Source: Acidobacteriota bacterium (GTDB lineage Bacteria; Acidobacteriota; Blastocatellia; UBA7656). From it: a stretch of DNA of 64,000 nucleotides. The DNA is taken from assembly GCA_038040445.1 (NCBI GenBank), contig JBBPIG010000025.1, forward strand, positions 29,301 through 93,300, written 5' to 3'. The notes beneath the pieces were generated by a model. It was not told where the DNA came from and searched no databases. It was given only the letters and a program-made list of their open reading frames with translations. Of this stretch, positions 19,728 to 29,186 are shown in pieces (within the stretch, counting starts at the first letter, position 1; each line of letters opens with the position of its first letter). The position numbers and the translations under genes were made by a program.

Positions 19728-21542
19728 ATGGAAGATCACAAGCCACAAACGCTTGTTGAATTACTCAAGGAAGCAGTCGCAGCCGAGCCCGAAAGAGAGG
19801 CGCTCAGATACAAGCAAGATAAAGTGTGGGTCGGCATGACGGCCGAGCGATTGCTCGATCGCGTCCGCAATGTGGCGCTGGGACTCTATGGTCTTGGAAT
19901 TCGCAAAGGCGCCCGGGTCGCGGTACTAGCCGAAAGCGGGCCGCTGTGGACCATCAGCGACTTCGCCGTCCTGTCGAACGGCGCGGTCAACGTTCCGATC
20001 TATCCGACGCAGCCGCCCCATCAGGTCGAATACATCTTGCGCGAGTCCGAACCAAAGCTTCTATTCGCTTCGACCGAGCGCCAGTTGCGAAGGGTCGATT
20101 CTGCGCTTAAGAAATTTCCGGACCTTCGCATTGTCTCGTTTCAAACGATAGCGGACGGCGAGAACTTGATACCGTTCGACTCGGTTGAAGAAGCCGGCGC
20201 CAAGCTCGGCGCAGAACGGCCGGAGATCTTCGACCTGATCGCATCCGACGTACACGCCGGCGATCTGGCTTCGATAATCTACACATCGGGGACGACCGGC
20301 GAGCCGAAGGGCGTGATGCTCACCCATGAAAACATCACCTTCAACGCGCTGGCGTCAGGCGACTTTCTCCGAATCGAGCCCGGCGGAGTGATGCTTTCTT
20401 TTCTTCCGTTGTCGCACATATTCGAGCGCATGGTCTTGTATCTTTGCCTGCACCGAGGAGTGCAGATTAACTACGCGACCGGCATCGAAACGGTGGCGGC
20501 GGATATCCAGGACGTGCGGCCTACGCTGATGTCCACCGTCCCACGATTATTGGAAAAGATTTACGCTCGCATGCAGAAGAACGCGGCTGACGGCGGACGA
20601 CTGAAGAAGAAAATCTTCGAGTGGTCGCTGGGCGTCGCGCGCCGGTGCGCGCAGTTGTCCACGATGGGCAAGGCGCTGCCGCCTCTGCTTCAGCTTCAGA
20701 GGGAAGTCGCCGACGAACTGGTGTTCAAGAAGATTCGTGAAGCAGTCGGCGGACGAATAAGGCGCATGGTCTCGGGAGGCGCGGCGCTTCCGTCCGACAT
20801 AGCGCTGGTGTTCACCGGCGCGGGAATACCGGTGCTTCAAGGATACGGTTTGACTGAGACGTCACCGGTGATCGCGGTCAACTCGCTCGAGCACAACCGC
20901 GTCGGATCGGTGGGACTCCCGCTGCCCGGCCTCGAAACGAAGATTGCAGAAGACGGCGAGATACTCACGCGCGGGCCTCACGTGTTTCAGGGCTATTTCA
21001 ACAAGCACGAAGAGACCGCTACTTCGTTTGAAGAAAACTCCGGCGCAGGAGAGCGCTGGTTCAAGACCGGCGACATCGGTCACTTCGATTCGGATGGCTT
21101 TCTATTCATCACCGATCGCAAGAAGGATTTGATCAAGACTTCGAGCGGCAAATACGTCGCGCCTCAGATGATTGAAGGGATGATCAATCAAAGCGAGTTC
21201 ATCGAACAGGCGGTCATCGTCGGAGACAAACGGAAGTATGTCTCGGCGCTGATCGTACCCGACTTCGAGCGGCTGCGCGCGTGGGCGAAGGAACAAGGAG
21301 TCCCGACTAGCGATAAGCGCGAACTGATCGCCGACCGCCGGGTAGTCGATATGATCAAGGCTGACGTGAATCGACTGACGCGGGAGCTTGCGGATTACGA
21401 AAGGGTGAAACGAATAGGACTGCTCGCTGAGGAGTTCAGCATCGACGGCGGCGAGCTTACGCCGACGCTCAAAGTGAAGCGGCGAGTGGTTGAAGAAAAG
21501 TATGGCGAGTTGATTGAGTCACTGTACTCCGGTGGCGAGTGA
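19728..21542 (+). CDS. AMP-forming long-chain acyl-CoA synthetase
   Basis: A 604-residue ANL-superfamily enzyme that adenylates a fatty acid and transfers it to CoA. The P-loop motif IIYTSGTTGEPKG lies near residues 183-195, the acyl-adenylate motif GYGLTETSP near 370, the hinge DRKKDLIKTSSGKYVAPQ near 463. The overall form (DIGHFDSDGFLFITDRKKD) is that of the bacterial long-chain ligases related to FACL15. No ribosome-binding site is obvious. It stands alone, so its pathway, lipid activation or degradation, is not revealed by neighbours. Confidence 0.9.
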   Translation: MEDHKPQTLVELLKEAVAAEPEREALRYKQDKVWVGMTAERLLDRVRNVALGLYGLGIRKGARVAVLAESGPLWTISDFAVLSNGAVNVPIYPTQPPHQVEYILRESEPKLLFASTERQLRRVDSALKKFPDLRIVSFQTIADGENLIPFDSVEEAGAKLGAERPEIFDLIASDVHAGDLASIIYTSGTTGEPKGVMLTHENITFNALASGDFLRIEPGGVMLSFLPLSHIFERMVLYLCLHRGVQINYATGIETVAADIQDVRPTLMSTVPRLLEKIYARMQKNAADGGRLKKKIFEWSLGVARRCAQLSTMGKALPPLLQLQREVADELVFKKIREAVGGRIRRMVSGGAALPSDIALVFTGAGIPVLQGYGLTETSPVIAVNSLEHNRVGSVGLPLPGLETKIAEDGEILTRGPHVFQGYFNKHEETATSFEENSGAGERWFKTGDIGHFDSDGFLFITDRKKDLIKTSSGKYVAPQMIEGMINQSEFIEQAVIVGDKRKYVSALIVPDFERLRAWAKEQGVPTSDKRELIADRRVVDMIKADVNRLTRELADYERVKRIGLLAEEFSIDGGELTPTLKVKRRVVEEKYGELIESLYSGGE

Positions 21543-21563
21543 GACAGATAGAGGTTTACGACC

Positions 21564-21866
21564 TCAAAACGCGTTCACGCAAGGTCGTCTTCCCGGAGAA
21601 TCCTTCGCGGCTTCGGCCAATGCTTCTACTTCCTTGAGCTGTCGCACTATCTCAGCGTCTAGCTCGGCCTGGTGGTCATAGTAGTAGGTAAGAGCGGCGT
21701 GAATCTGTGCTAAAGAAAGAGTCGGATGCTGAAAATGAATCTCTTCAGGGCTCCATCCATACGCGACCCTGTCGAGAACTACCTCGATGACTTTCGTGTT
21801 GGCGTCGGTGATCCATGCGACGCCGCGATCATCAATCTCAATATGTGTGGTCGCAACGCTCGACAT
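21564..21866 (-). CDS. DUF433 family protein
   Basis: A 100-residue protein from ATG 21866, with GGGGG six bases upstream. The segment VLDRVAYGWSPEEIHFQHPTLSLAQIHAALTYYYDH is the DUF433 winged-helix pattern, found in antitoxin-like proteins. Such proteins often pair with PIN or related toxins, but none is adjacent here. The neighbouring parDE pair is divergent from it. Confidence 0.8.
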   Translation of the reverse strand: MSSVATTHIEIDDRGVAWITDANTKVIEVVLDRVAYGWSPEEIHFQHPTLSLAQIHAALTYYYDHQAELDAEIVRQLKEVEALAEAAKDSPGRRPCVNAF

Positions 21867-21993
21867 CAAATTCCCCCGGTTCCAAGGTGAATCATAATCT
21901 ATCACGGCTTTTCGATCAAAGAGGGCCTGACAGCTTCGCTCTCTCGACGCTGTTCTGTCCAAATAACAAAGGCTAAGTACTGAGCAGCAAGCT

Positions 21994-22021
21994 TTGAGGT
22001 TCGTTTCCCTTCCGATATAGT
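21994..22021 (+). promoter_or_regulatory. Promoter and possible operator of parDE
   Basis: TTGAGG (21994-21999), 16 bases, TATAGT (22016-22021). Immediately after it, GTGAG and CTCAC form an imperfect inverted repeat (22020-22041) just before the antitoxin gene, a plausible autoregulatory site. Confidence 0.5.
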
Positions 22022-22057
22022 GAGTCATATCAACGGCTCACATTTTGACAAAGGTAT

Positions 22058-22336
22058 ATGAGTATGAACGTCTCACTAACCCCTGAACTCGAACAGCTCG
22101 TGAATGATGAAATCAAGAGCGGTGACTACAAGTCTGCAAAAGAAGTCGTGCGTGAAGGCCTGCGGCTCGTGCGACTCCGCAGAGAGAAGCTCGCGGGTCT
22201 GAGACGGGAAATCCAAATCGGGGTCGATGAGATCGAACGTGGTGAATACGTCGAGTACACTTCCGTCGAAGAGTTGTTTGAAGACATTGAAGCCGCAGTC
22301 GCAAAACGCATCCCAAAAAAGCCGAAACCGCGTTAA
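22058..22336 (+). CDS. ParD/CopG-type antitoxin
   Basis: A 92-residue protein with a ribbon-helix-helix N-terminus (NVSLTPELEQLVNDEIKSGDYKSAKEVVREGLRLV) followed by an acidic tail that would wrap the toxin. It represses its own promoter in characterised relatives. A second ATG two codons in is an equal start candidate. Its stop overlaps the toxin ATG (TAATG), the usual coupled arrangement. Confidence 0.85.
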   Translation: MSMNVSLTPELEQLVNDEIKSGDYKSAKEVVREGLRLVRLRREKLAGLRREIQIGVDEIERGEYVEYTSVEELFEDIEAAVAKRIPKKPKPR

Positions 22337-22624
22337 TGAAACGCCTTGTCCTCTCACCCACTGCCCGCTCTGACCTCATGAACATTAGGGTGTACATTGC
22401 TTCTGAGAACAAGCCAGCGGCCAATCGCGTCATTCGCGAGATCAAGGCAAGGTTCAAAACACTACTTAGCTTTCCCGAATCAGGCAGACGGCGCGACGAA
22501 CTGAAGAAGGGACTCCGCAGTTTTCCGGTGATACGTGGTTTTCTACTTCGTCATCAAAGACGGCGTTAAGATTGTCCGTGTACTGCACAGTGCACAAGAT
22601 ATTGAAAGCATATTCAACGAGTAA
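22336..22624 (+). pseudogene. Frameshifted ParE/RelE-type toxin
   Basis: The first 65 codons read as a ParE toxin (LVLSPTARSDLMNIRVYIA, then FPESGRRRDELKKGLRSFPV). After 22530 that frame runs into IRGFLLRHQRRR and a stop at 22569. The next frame continues the family's C-terminus, YVVFYFVIKDGVKIVRVLHSAQDIESIFNE, to a stop at 22622-22624. A net loss of about five bases (the usual Gly-Arg before Tyr) explains it. Either the toxin is inactivated or the read has an assembly error; a programmed shift is unlikely as no slippery site is seen. Confidence 0.85.
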
Positions 22625-22850
22625 ACGCTGCTCCGATTCTGCAAGTCTTAGCTCGGTATAGTGGCGGCGTTATGAAAGCGGTCGTCCGGCGGAGCAGAGC
22701 GTCATGGTGCCAGCGGCTCCATCATCGCGAACGGCTTCGTGAGAATATGCGCCCAGCGCAGCCGGCCCACCTGGCGCGCGAGAATCTGACGCCCACCCCC
22801 CTGCCAAAACTCGCTTTTACCCGGTTCGCACTCCGTGGTAAATTCGCTGC

Positions 22851-24713
22851 ATGGCGCGGATGGTTGTTCGAAGCTGCGCAGTACTAATCGCCCTGGCCCT
22901 CGCAGGTTGTGTTGTGTGCGCCCAGACTCGGTCGTCAGTCATACCCTCCGAACAGAACACACGAAGCGTCGCGCCACGGAACGCGAGAATAATTTCACTG
23001 GTCGAGCAATTGGCCGATCAAGCGCGCGCATCCGATGATCTGACTTTTGCAGTGCGCGCCCAGTCACAAGCGGCGAAACTGCTTTGGCCGCTAGACCCTG
23101 AGCGAGCGCGTGCGATATACAGAAGGGCCTTTCAGTCACTTGCCTCGGGAGCCTCCAAGGAGGCTCCCGAACAGGCCGCGAACGCGAACCCCTATTCCAC
23201 GTTTGAACCCAGTCGGGCGTTGATTCCCACACCAAACCCGCAACTGCGCAGCGAGCTGCTCAATCAGATAGCCGCCTGCGACCCTGAACTTGCCGAAGAG
23301 TTCGCCCGCGATCTAGCCGCTTCAATGGAGAGCTCAAAAACCGGATGTGCTGATTGCAATTCCAATGGCGGCGGCTCGTCCTGGCCCTTCGGCCAGGTTG
23401 CGGCATCTGCCCGCGAAGATGCCGAGCGTTGCGAGTTGCTGATGAGCGCGGCGCTACAGGTGGTCGAGCGCCAGCCGCAGCAAGCGATGGCATTCGCACA
23501 GATGAGCGTCGCATTGGGGATATCTTCGAATCTCGCACGGCTGCTTACGCTCATGCGAACGGTAGACGCGGAGCGCGCGGATTTGCTCTTCGCCAACGCA
23601 GTGGCGAGACTCGAGCAGTCTTCGCGAGTGGATCTCAAAGATATTCACACGCTGGGCTCGTACGTCGTCTCGACGATCAACTCATCAACCAGGCACCCTA
23701 TGGGCAAGGCGTCCATAGTCCGGTTTTTGAACCTCGCTCTTAAACAAGTCGGGCAGATCGGGCAAAACCTGAGTGCGCCGCCGGCAAGCGGCGGGCGAGG
23801 CGATTCGGCGGTGCTGTACTTTATTGAGCGGCAACTCACTGACCTGCTGGCAAGCTATCTGCCTGATCGTCTCGATCAGTTGCAGCGCTACACGAGCGCC
23901 ACGCGGGATGCGGGCACGTACGAGGCGATCGATCCGGAAAAACTCCGAATCAGCTCGCCCGGCGACATCGCTCGGGAAGCGAGCGAAGCTGCCGAAGGCG
24001 CCGAACGCGATTCGCTCTACGCCAGAGCGGCGCTTGCCTGGCTTGCGCAAGGCGAACCGGGAGAGGCGCAAGCCGCGGCGCTGAAGGTCTCGGCTGCCCC
24101 GATGCGCGATCGAGTGCTTATACAGATAGTGCGCCGGCTCGCCTCCGGGAAGCGCATCGAAGAATCGATTGGTCTGACTCGCCGGATAACCGGCCAGACC
24201 TCGCGCGTCGATCTTCTGGTGATGCTGAGCGCTGCGTCGCGGGCTTCAAACGACAACGTGCGAGCGGTTGAGTTGCTCAATGAAGCGGAGTCGTACTCTA
24301 CGAAGCAGCCGCCCTCGATCGAGCGCGCGCGTTCGCTTGTCAAAATTGCCGGCAGCTTTTCCTCCTTCGATGCGTTGCGCAGTTTCGAGGTGCTGCAAAC
24401 TGCAGTCAAGGCGATCGACGAAATCATCAAACAGCAGCAAGCCTTGAAGGATGACCCATCGGCTCACGGAACGCGAGCGACGGTTGCTCAAGTGTTCACT
24501 CTCGACGAGATGTACGGCACGAGTTTTGAAAGAACGCTCATAGAGCTGGGCAAGGCAGACTTCGACCGCGCGCTGTTTCTTGCTCAGCAGCTCACCGGAG
24601 AAGAAGCGCCGGTCATTGCGCAGTTGGCCGTTTGTCGAGGCGGGCTTGTTGAGAACCCGCCATCCGGACAATCAGCAGCCGGCGAGGAGGGCGACTCCGG
24701 CGTAAATCATTGA
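22851..24713 (+). CDS. Hypothetical secreted helical-repeat protein
   Basis: A 620-residue protein of unrecognised family. A signal peptide is likely (hydrophobic residues 6-24, VLIALALAGCVVCAQ; Cys20 could also be a lipidation site). The remainder is rich in short amphipathic helices with Ala and Leu (ADQARASDDLTFAVRAQSQAAKLLW, ALAWLAQGEPGEAQAAALKV), as in TPR- or HEAT-like solenoids. No ribosome-binding site is clear. Its stop lies about 90 bases before the start of the next secreted protein, so they may be co-expressed. Confidence 0.65.
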   Translation: MARMVVRSCAVLIALALAGCVVCAQTRSSVIPSEQNTRSVAPRNARIISLVEQLADQARASDDLTFAVRAQSQAAKLLWPLDPERARAIYRRAFQSLASGASKEAPEQAANANPYSTFEPSRALIPTPNPQLRSELLNQIAACDPELAEEFARDLAASMESSKTGCADCNSNGGGSSWPFGQVAASAREDAERCELLMSAALQVVERQPQQAMAFAQMSVALGISSNLARLLTLMRTVDAERADLLFANAVARLEQSSRVDLKDIHTLGSYVVSTINSSTRHPMGKASIVRFLNLALKQVGQIGQNLSAPPASGGRGDSAVLYFIERQLTDLLASYLPDRLDQLQRYTSATRDAGTYEAIDPEKLRISSPGDIAREASEAAEGAERDSLYARAALAWLAQGEPGEAQAAALKVSAAPMRDRVLIQIVRRLASGKRIEESIGLTRRITGQTSRVDLLVMLSAASRASNDNVRAVELLNEAESYSTKQPPSIERARSLVKIAGSFSSFDALRSFEVLQTAVKAIDEIIKQQQALKDDPSAHGTRATVAQVFTLDEMYGTSFERTLIELGKADFDRALFLAQQLTGEEAPVIAQLAVCRGGLVENPPSGQSAAGEEGDSGVNH

Positions 24714-24805
24714 CGCGTCCCGAAGGTTCGGAATTCAGAGTCGCAGCTTCAGATGGCCGCCGGCCCGAGCGCGCCTCGTTCAACAAAGAAGATGGAGAGG
24801 TGAAG

Positions 24806-26062
24806 ATGAATTTGCTGATGGCTCGTGTTCCTCACTCGCGAGGCGAGATCTCCGCTCTGGAGCATTCCTGGTTTGGCCGGTGCGTTCGCAACCAGCATCA
24901 CTCGAATCGGCGCGGCTTGGTGCGGGCGGCGGCGCTTCTGGCGCTGACCCTGATCGCCTCCGCGCCATCATCGACGGGGCAGTCGCTCTGGCGTTTTCGA
25001 GGACAGCCCGATCAAAGCGTATCCGCCGCCGAATTCTCTCGACTGTTCCGGGATCTATCGGAAGATGGGGGTTACTTTCGGTCGGACAACTTCACATCCA
25101 ACGAGACCTCTTATCTGCACGTGGTGGACAAACTGCGCGCACTTGGCGCGGCCGGCGGCGCCTATATTGGCGTCGGACCTGAGCAGAATTTCACGTATAT
25201 CGCCAAGGTTCGGCCACGGATCGCCTTTATCATCGACATCCGGCGGCAAGCGCTGATTCAGCATCTGATGTTCAAGGCGATTTTCCATCTCGCGCCAACC
25301 CGCGCCCAGTACCTTTCCTTACTGGTGAGCAAGCCGTTGCCAAAAGAGAAGTCTCCGGCGCCGGACGCTTCGGTGAATGAAATACTCGGCTCAATCAGCC
25401 AGGCCGCGGCGGACGATCGCGCGTACGCCGCGAATCTCGCCGCTATTCGCAAAGCGATACGAGAAGACTTTCAGGTCCAGCTTTCTGAGGCGGATCAGAC
25501 GAGCCTCGAGTATGTGTACAAGAGTTTCCGCGACGACGGACTGGATATCGCTTACCGGATGGAGGGCTCGCGCGGCGGCTGGTTTCCGACTCTGAAAGAA
25601 CTCGTCTTGCAGCCAGACCAACACGGAAAGCTCGGCAACTTCCTCGCTAGCAAAGACGACTATGAGTTTGTGCGCGACCTGCACCGCAAAAATCTCATCG
25701 TTCCTGTGGTTGGCGATTTCGGTGGAAAGAAAGCGCTAGCGGCGATTGGAGATTACTTGCGGAACAGCGGCTTCACGGTCACTGCATTCTACACATCGAA
25801 TGTGGAGCAGTACCTGTTTCAGAATAGCGTGTTCACCGCTTTCGCTGAGAACGTGCGGAAGCTTCCAATCAATGATAAGAGCCTCTTCATCCGCGCCGTC
25901 CCCAACACTCGCTTCACACATCCGGCTCAACTGCCCGGGCATCGGACGACGACGTTGTTGCAACAGATGACTGTCTTCTTGAAGGACGTCGGCGAGGGGC
26001 GCTATCAGACCTACGCTGATCTGGTTATGACGCACTACATAGCCGCCGAGAGCCCTCAGTAG
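24806..26062 (+). CDS. Secreted methyltransferase-fold-like protein
   Basis: A 418-residue protein from ATG 24806, which follows GGAGAGGTGAAG. A long basic N-terminus precedes a hydrophobic signal segment (VRAAALLALTLIASAPSSTGQ). The mature part begins FSRLFRDLSEDGGYFRSDNFTSNE and has GGAYIGVGPEQNFTYIAKVRPRIAFIIDIRRQ, resembling the S-adenosylmethionine-binding start of methyltransferases and the LIC_10091-like family of secreted proteins. This resemblance is from memory and unverified. Enzymatic activity outside the cytoplasm would need an unusual cofactor source. Confidence 0.65.
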   Translation: MNLLMARVPHSRGEISALEHSWFGRCVRNQHHSNRRGLVRAAALLALTLIASAPSSTGQSLWRFRGQPDQSVSAAEFSRLFRDLSEDGGYFRSDNFTSNETSYLHVVDKLRALGAAGGAYIGVGPEQNFTYIAKVRPRIAFIIDIRRQALIQHLMFKAIFHLAPTRAQYLSLLVSKPLPKEKSPAPDASVNEILGSISQAAADDRAYAANLAAIRKAIREDFQVQLSEADQTSLEYVYKSFRDDGLDIAYRMEGSRGGWFPTLKELVLQPDQHGKLGNFLASKDDYEFVRDLHRKNLIVPVVGDFGGKKALAAIGDYLRNSGFTVTAFYTSNVEQYLFQNSVFTAFAENVRKLPINDKSLFIRAVPNTRFTHPAQLPGHRTTTLLQQMTVFLKDVGEGRYQTYADLVMTHYIAAESPQ

Positions 26063-26103
26063 CTCAACTGACCTTGGCGGCTCGTCCGTCTGGCTAAATC
26101 GGT

Positions 26104-27906
26104 CTAGCCCGGCCAAATCATCAGGGCGACCGTTGTCACCACGAGCGCGACCAGGACCGTCAGCGGCGTGCCTACCCGCACAAAGTCCATGAATTGATAA
26201 CGTCCTGGCCCGTACACCAACAGGTTTCCGTGATGACCGATCGGAGTAAGAAACGAAGTGACTGCCGCCATCGCCACGGTAACGACATACGGTTCAGGTG
26301 AATGGCCGAGCGCCTGCGCCAGAGCAAACGCTACGGGCGCGAATACGGCGGTCGTGGCGGCATCAGACAGGAACTGCGTTACCACCGCTACAATCGCGAA
26401 GATCGCCAGTAATACCAGGATTGGAGGCCACTGGCCAACGGCCTTTTCTAACCCTGCTGCCAGAAGCGCTGCCGTTCCGCTCTTTTGCATTGCTGCTCCA
26501 AGTGGAATCGCACCTGCAATGAACACGTAGATTCGAGCATCAATTGCCCGGTAGGCTTGACGCGAAGCGATGCAACCAAACAACACCATCGCTGCCGCGC
26601 CGGCAAGGGTTATGATGTCGAGGCTTAGGAAATTGAACGCGGCCAGAGCGATGGTCCCCAGCATGATCGCGGCTGTAAGACCGGCTTTCTTGCGCGCTCG
26701 TGATTCGCCGTGGAACGGAACGATGAGGAGAAAGGCGGGATCGTTGGCAATAGTGGCCAGCGATTGCTCATCGCCTTGAAGCACGAGAACGTCGCCCGGC
26801 TTAAGCTTGACCTGGGCCAATTGCTGCTGCACGAGGCCCTTTCGCCGCCAGAGTCCGATGACGATTGCTCCGTAACGGCGCTTGAAATCTATCTCGCCGA
26901 GAGTGCGCCCTATGAGTTCGGACCTGGGCGCGATCACGGCCTGAACCAACTGGTCGGAAATGTCCTCGAGGTTTGCCTCTGAAGCACCGTCGTCGTCTGC
27001 GTATTTTTCAACCGGGTGCAATTCGATGCCGCTGCCCTGCCGAAAACCAACAATATCTTCGGGCGTTGCGTGGACCAGCAGCACGTCCCCGTCCCTGATC
27101 TGCGGCCGGCCAAACGGCCCGCGAAGTCGCCGCCCCTCTCGCATCCATCCCACCACCGTGAAGCGATAGTGATCATCCTTCTTGATTTCATCCAGGGTCT
27201 TTCCAATGAACGTCGAGTCCGGCAGGATCTTGAGCTCGGTCAAGTAGCTGTCGAGGCGAAACCGGTCGCTCAGATCTTCCACGCCGTGACGCGACGGTAA
27301 CAGGAAGCGGCCGATCAAAACCATAAACAGAATTCCGACGACCGAAATACTCAACCCAATCGGAGCGATCGAGAAGATTCCCAGTCCTGGCCGGCCGCCG
27401 CGTTGAAGCACGTCACTGGCGACGAGAAACGCAGGAGCGCCAATGATAGTTATGGATGTGCCTAACGAGGCTGCAAACGAAAGGGGTATTAGCAGCTTTG
27501 AAGCTGGGATGTCGCGTTCGCGTGACAGACTTAAGGTGACAGGCAGCATCACCGCGGTAGTCGTAACGTGGTGTGTGAAAGCTGACAACAGCGCGACCGA
27601 GGACATCAGCACAACGACTATCCTGCTGTAGCCCTTCCCCGCCAGCTTTCCAATCCTCAGGCCGATTGTTTCCGCCAGACCTGTTAGATGGAAAGCCGCG
27701 CTCATCACGAAGATGCACACGACGACGATGGCCGGCTCGCTGCCGAATCCGGATAGCGCTTCCGAGGGGCTCAATACGCGGGTGACTGCCAGCGAGAGCA
27801 CGATTAGAACAGCGACAAGATCGCTCCGAATGCGCTCCGAAATAAGGAACACGAAAGCTAATGCGAGAATTATTAAGAAGCTGAGCTGTTGCGGGCTCAA
27901 ATGCAT
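26104..27906 (-). CDS. SLC13 (DASS) permease with two RCK_C domains
   Basis: A 600-residue membrane protein. Hydrophobic bundles at about residues 1-200 and 410-600 surround a soluble central region (210-400) with two TrkA-C (RCK_C) domains: DSTFIGKTLDEIKK with DGDVLLVHATPEDI, then RSELIGRTLGEIDF with GDVLVLQGDEQSL. The SNT-like signatures (VTTTAVMLPV, SDAATTAVFAPVA) mark the DASS transporter family for sulphate, phosphate or dicarboxylates. The RCK_C domains suggest gating by a bound ligand. Substrate unknown. Confidence 0.85.
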   Translation of the reverse strand: MHLSPQQLSFLIILALAFVFLISERIRSDLVAVLIVLSLAVTRVLSPSEALSGFGSEPAIVVVCIFVMSAAFHLTGLAETIGLRIGKLAGKGYSRIVVVLMSSVALLSAFTHHVTTTAVMLPVTLSLSRERDIPASKLLIPLSFAASLGTSITIIGAPAFLVASDVLQRGGRPGLGIFSIAPIGLSISVVGILFMVLIGRFLLPSRHGVEDLSDRFRLDSYLTELKILPDSTFIGKTLDEIKKDDHYRFTVVGWMREGRRLRGPFGRPQIRDGDVLLVHATPEDIVGFRQGSGIELHPVEKYADDDGASEANLEDISDQLVQAVIAPRSELIGRTLGEIDFKRRYGAIVIGLWRRKGLVQQQLAQVKLKPGDVLVLQGDEQSLATIANDPAFLLIVPFHGESRARKKAGLTAAIMLGTIALAAFNFLSLDIITLAGAAAMVLFGCIASRQAYRAIDARIYVFIAGAIPLGAAMQKSGTAALLAAGLEKAVGQWPPILVLLAIFAIVAVVTQFLSDAATTAVFAPVAFALAQALGHSPEPYVVTVAMAAVTSFLTPIGHHGNLLVYGPGRYQFMDFVRVGTPLTVLVALVVTTVALMIWPG

Positions 27907-28251
27907 TGATAGATCTCAGGGTTTCTTCAACTCAGCCTTCTGACGAGACGCATCTTTTACCAGCGCCTCGATGTTCTGTTCCTCCACCCCCGCCAGCGCT
28001 TCATTCTTCGAGCGGTGGTGCCGGGACGATCAGGTGGGTGCTCCAAACTCATCGAGAAACCTCGCCGAGAAAGTCTGAAAGATTGCGCCTGGGCTGTCGG
28101 CCGATTCGAGCAGCGCGAACAGACTATATCCGGATCGATAACCACGCAACCATCCCGTCAAACCTTGTGCGATCAAGTTGTAGGAGCGAAAACAATCGCG
28201 GGCGACGTGTTGAGCGGCGTCGGTTTCAGCGTTGTTCGAACGGCTCCATTA
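27907..28251. other. Gene-free stretch upstream of the SLC13 gene
   Basis: About 345 bases between the permease start and a small minus-strand gene. Open frames on both strands overlap one another and lack ribosome-binding sites. It should hold the permease promoter; none was recognised. Confidence 0.5.
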
Positions 28252-28374
28252 CTAACAATGCACATACCCGAGCAGCCAAAAGACGATTATGAAAATGATG
28301 ATCGTGGAAAAGATTCCGCCACCAAGCTTCCAGGAAATGAGCCCGGCCAGGCATCCGCGTGCAGGCCCTTCCAT
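28252..28374 (-). CDS. Small membrane protein, 40 residues
   Basis: A short gene with a strong TAAGGAG nine bases before ATG 28374. The protein starts MEGPARGCLAGLISWKLGGG and continues into one hydrophobic helix (IFSTIIIFIIVFWLLGYV), ending in His-Cys. The basic short N-terminus and Trp/Tyr at the ends of the helix fit a single-span inner-membrane protein. Family not identified. The ribosome-binding site, the clean helix and lack of any overlapping gene are the evidence that it is real. Confidence 0.7.
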   Translation of the reverse strand: MEGPARGCLAGLISWKLGGGIFSTIIIFIIVFWLLGYVHC

Positions 28375-28421
28375 AGTAGATCGCTCCTTATCAGTTATGG
28401 TTGGAGATGAACGTTCAGAGT

Positions 28422-28586
28422 TCAAACTTTCGCTTGCGAAGTGAGGTTAGCAAGCTTCCACTGCTCCGTATCTTTCGGGCTGGAGCCGAGCTCTTTCAAA
28501 AGCTGCTTCACGACGTGGTGTTCCTCAAAAGCTTTGAACGGACCGCGGATCATCTCCGCGGCCGTATGCCCGCGTTTCTCTTCAGC
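28422..28586 (-). pseudogene. Remnant of a hemerythrin-like gene
   Basis: Immediately after the stop of the BON gene and in the same frame, about 54 codons read AEEKRGHTAAEMIRGPF then KAFEEHHVVKQLLKELGSSP and end at 28422. The part FEEHHVVKQLLKEL resembles the HHE helix of hemerythrin-domain proteins, where the histidines bind iron, but only a fragment remains and the frame stops after about two helices. Reading it as a decayed gene is inference; a short real peptide starting at the internal ATG is possible. Confidence 0.45.
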
Positions 28587-29186
28587 CTATTCAGAAGACT
28601 GAACGGATATGTTGTTCGTAACGCTTCGGACGCCCTTGACCGTCCTGGCGATTGTTTCGGCTCGCGTCTTGAGTTCTTCGTTCGGTACGCGACCGCTGAG
28701 CACAGCAGTCCCTCCGTTGACCTTCACATCAATCGATTGTGATCGCAGATCCTGGTCGTCCAGAAACTTAGAGGTTATGTCTACCTCAACCTCGGTGCTC
28801 GTGGGCGCCGTTGCACTGGGCGCCTGCGAAGGAGCGGGGACAGGAACCACCACTGGCGCTGGCGCTGGCTGGGACTGGGGCATAACTATGACTGGCTGCT
28901 GCGGTGACGGCTGAGAAGGCTGCTGCGGCTGCTGCTGTTGAGCCGCTGCGGTCCTTGCTCTTTCCTGGGCCAGTTGGTCTTCACTATCCCTCTGCTGACT
29001 GTTTAGGATCAGCATTGTTATTACGACCGCGGCTGCGATGGCGGCCAGGACTAGAGCTGCGATCGCCCCGCCCGACATGCCTCGCGATTCGCTAACTACT
29101 GAATCGTATTGAGTCTCGACAACCGGTCGAGCACGTTTGATTGGTACATCTTCAACTACTGTTCGCGTTTCTCGATATTCGCTCAT
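28587..29186 (-). CDS. Membrane-anchored BON-domain protein
   Basis: A 199-residue protein from ATG 29186, with GGGGG upstream. A cytosolic N-terminus of about 37 residues is followed by one helix (GAIAALVLAAIAAAVVITMLIL), a Gln/Pro-rich linker (about 75-125) and a C-terminal BON domain (VEVDITSKFLDDQ to RTVKGVRSVTNNISV). BON domains bind phospholipid or other envelope components and occur in osmotic-stress proteins such as OsmY. Upstream in-frame start at 29435 is not supported. It leads a region of small and broken stress-type genes. Confidence 0.8.
   Translation of the reverse strand: MSEYRETRTVVEDVPIKRARPVVETQYDSVVSESRGMSGGAIAALVLAAIAAAVVITMLILNSQQRDSEDQLAQERARTAAAQQQQPQQPSQPSPQQPVIVMPQSQPAPAPVVVPVPAPSQAPSATAPTSTEVEVDITSKFLDDQDLRSQSIDVKVNGGTAVLSGRVPNEELKTRAETIARTVKGVRSVTNNISVQSSE

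Noticed and set aside
22625-22850. Extra gene between parE remnant and the 620-residue protein
   Set aside because: A 71-codon frame exists but has poor start context and no resemblance to a family.
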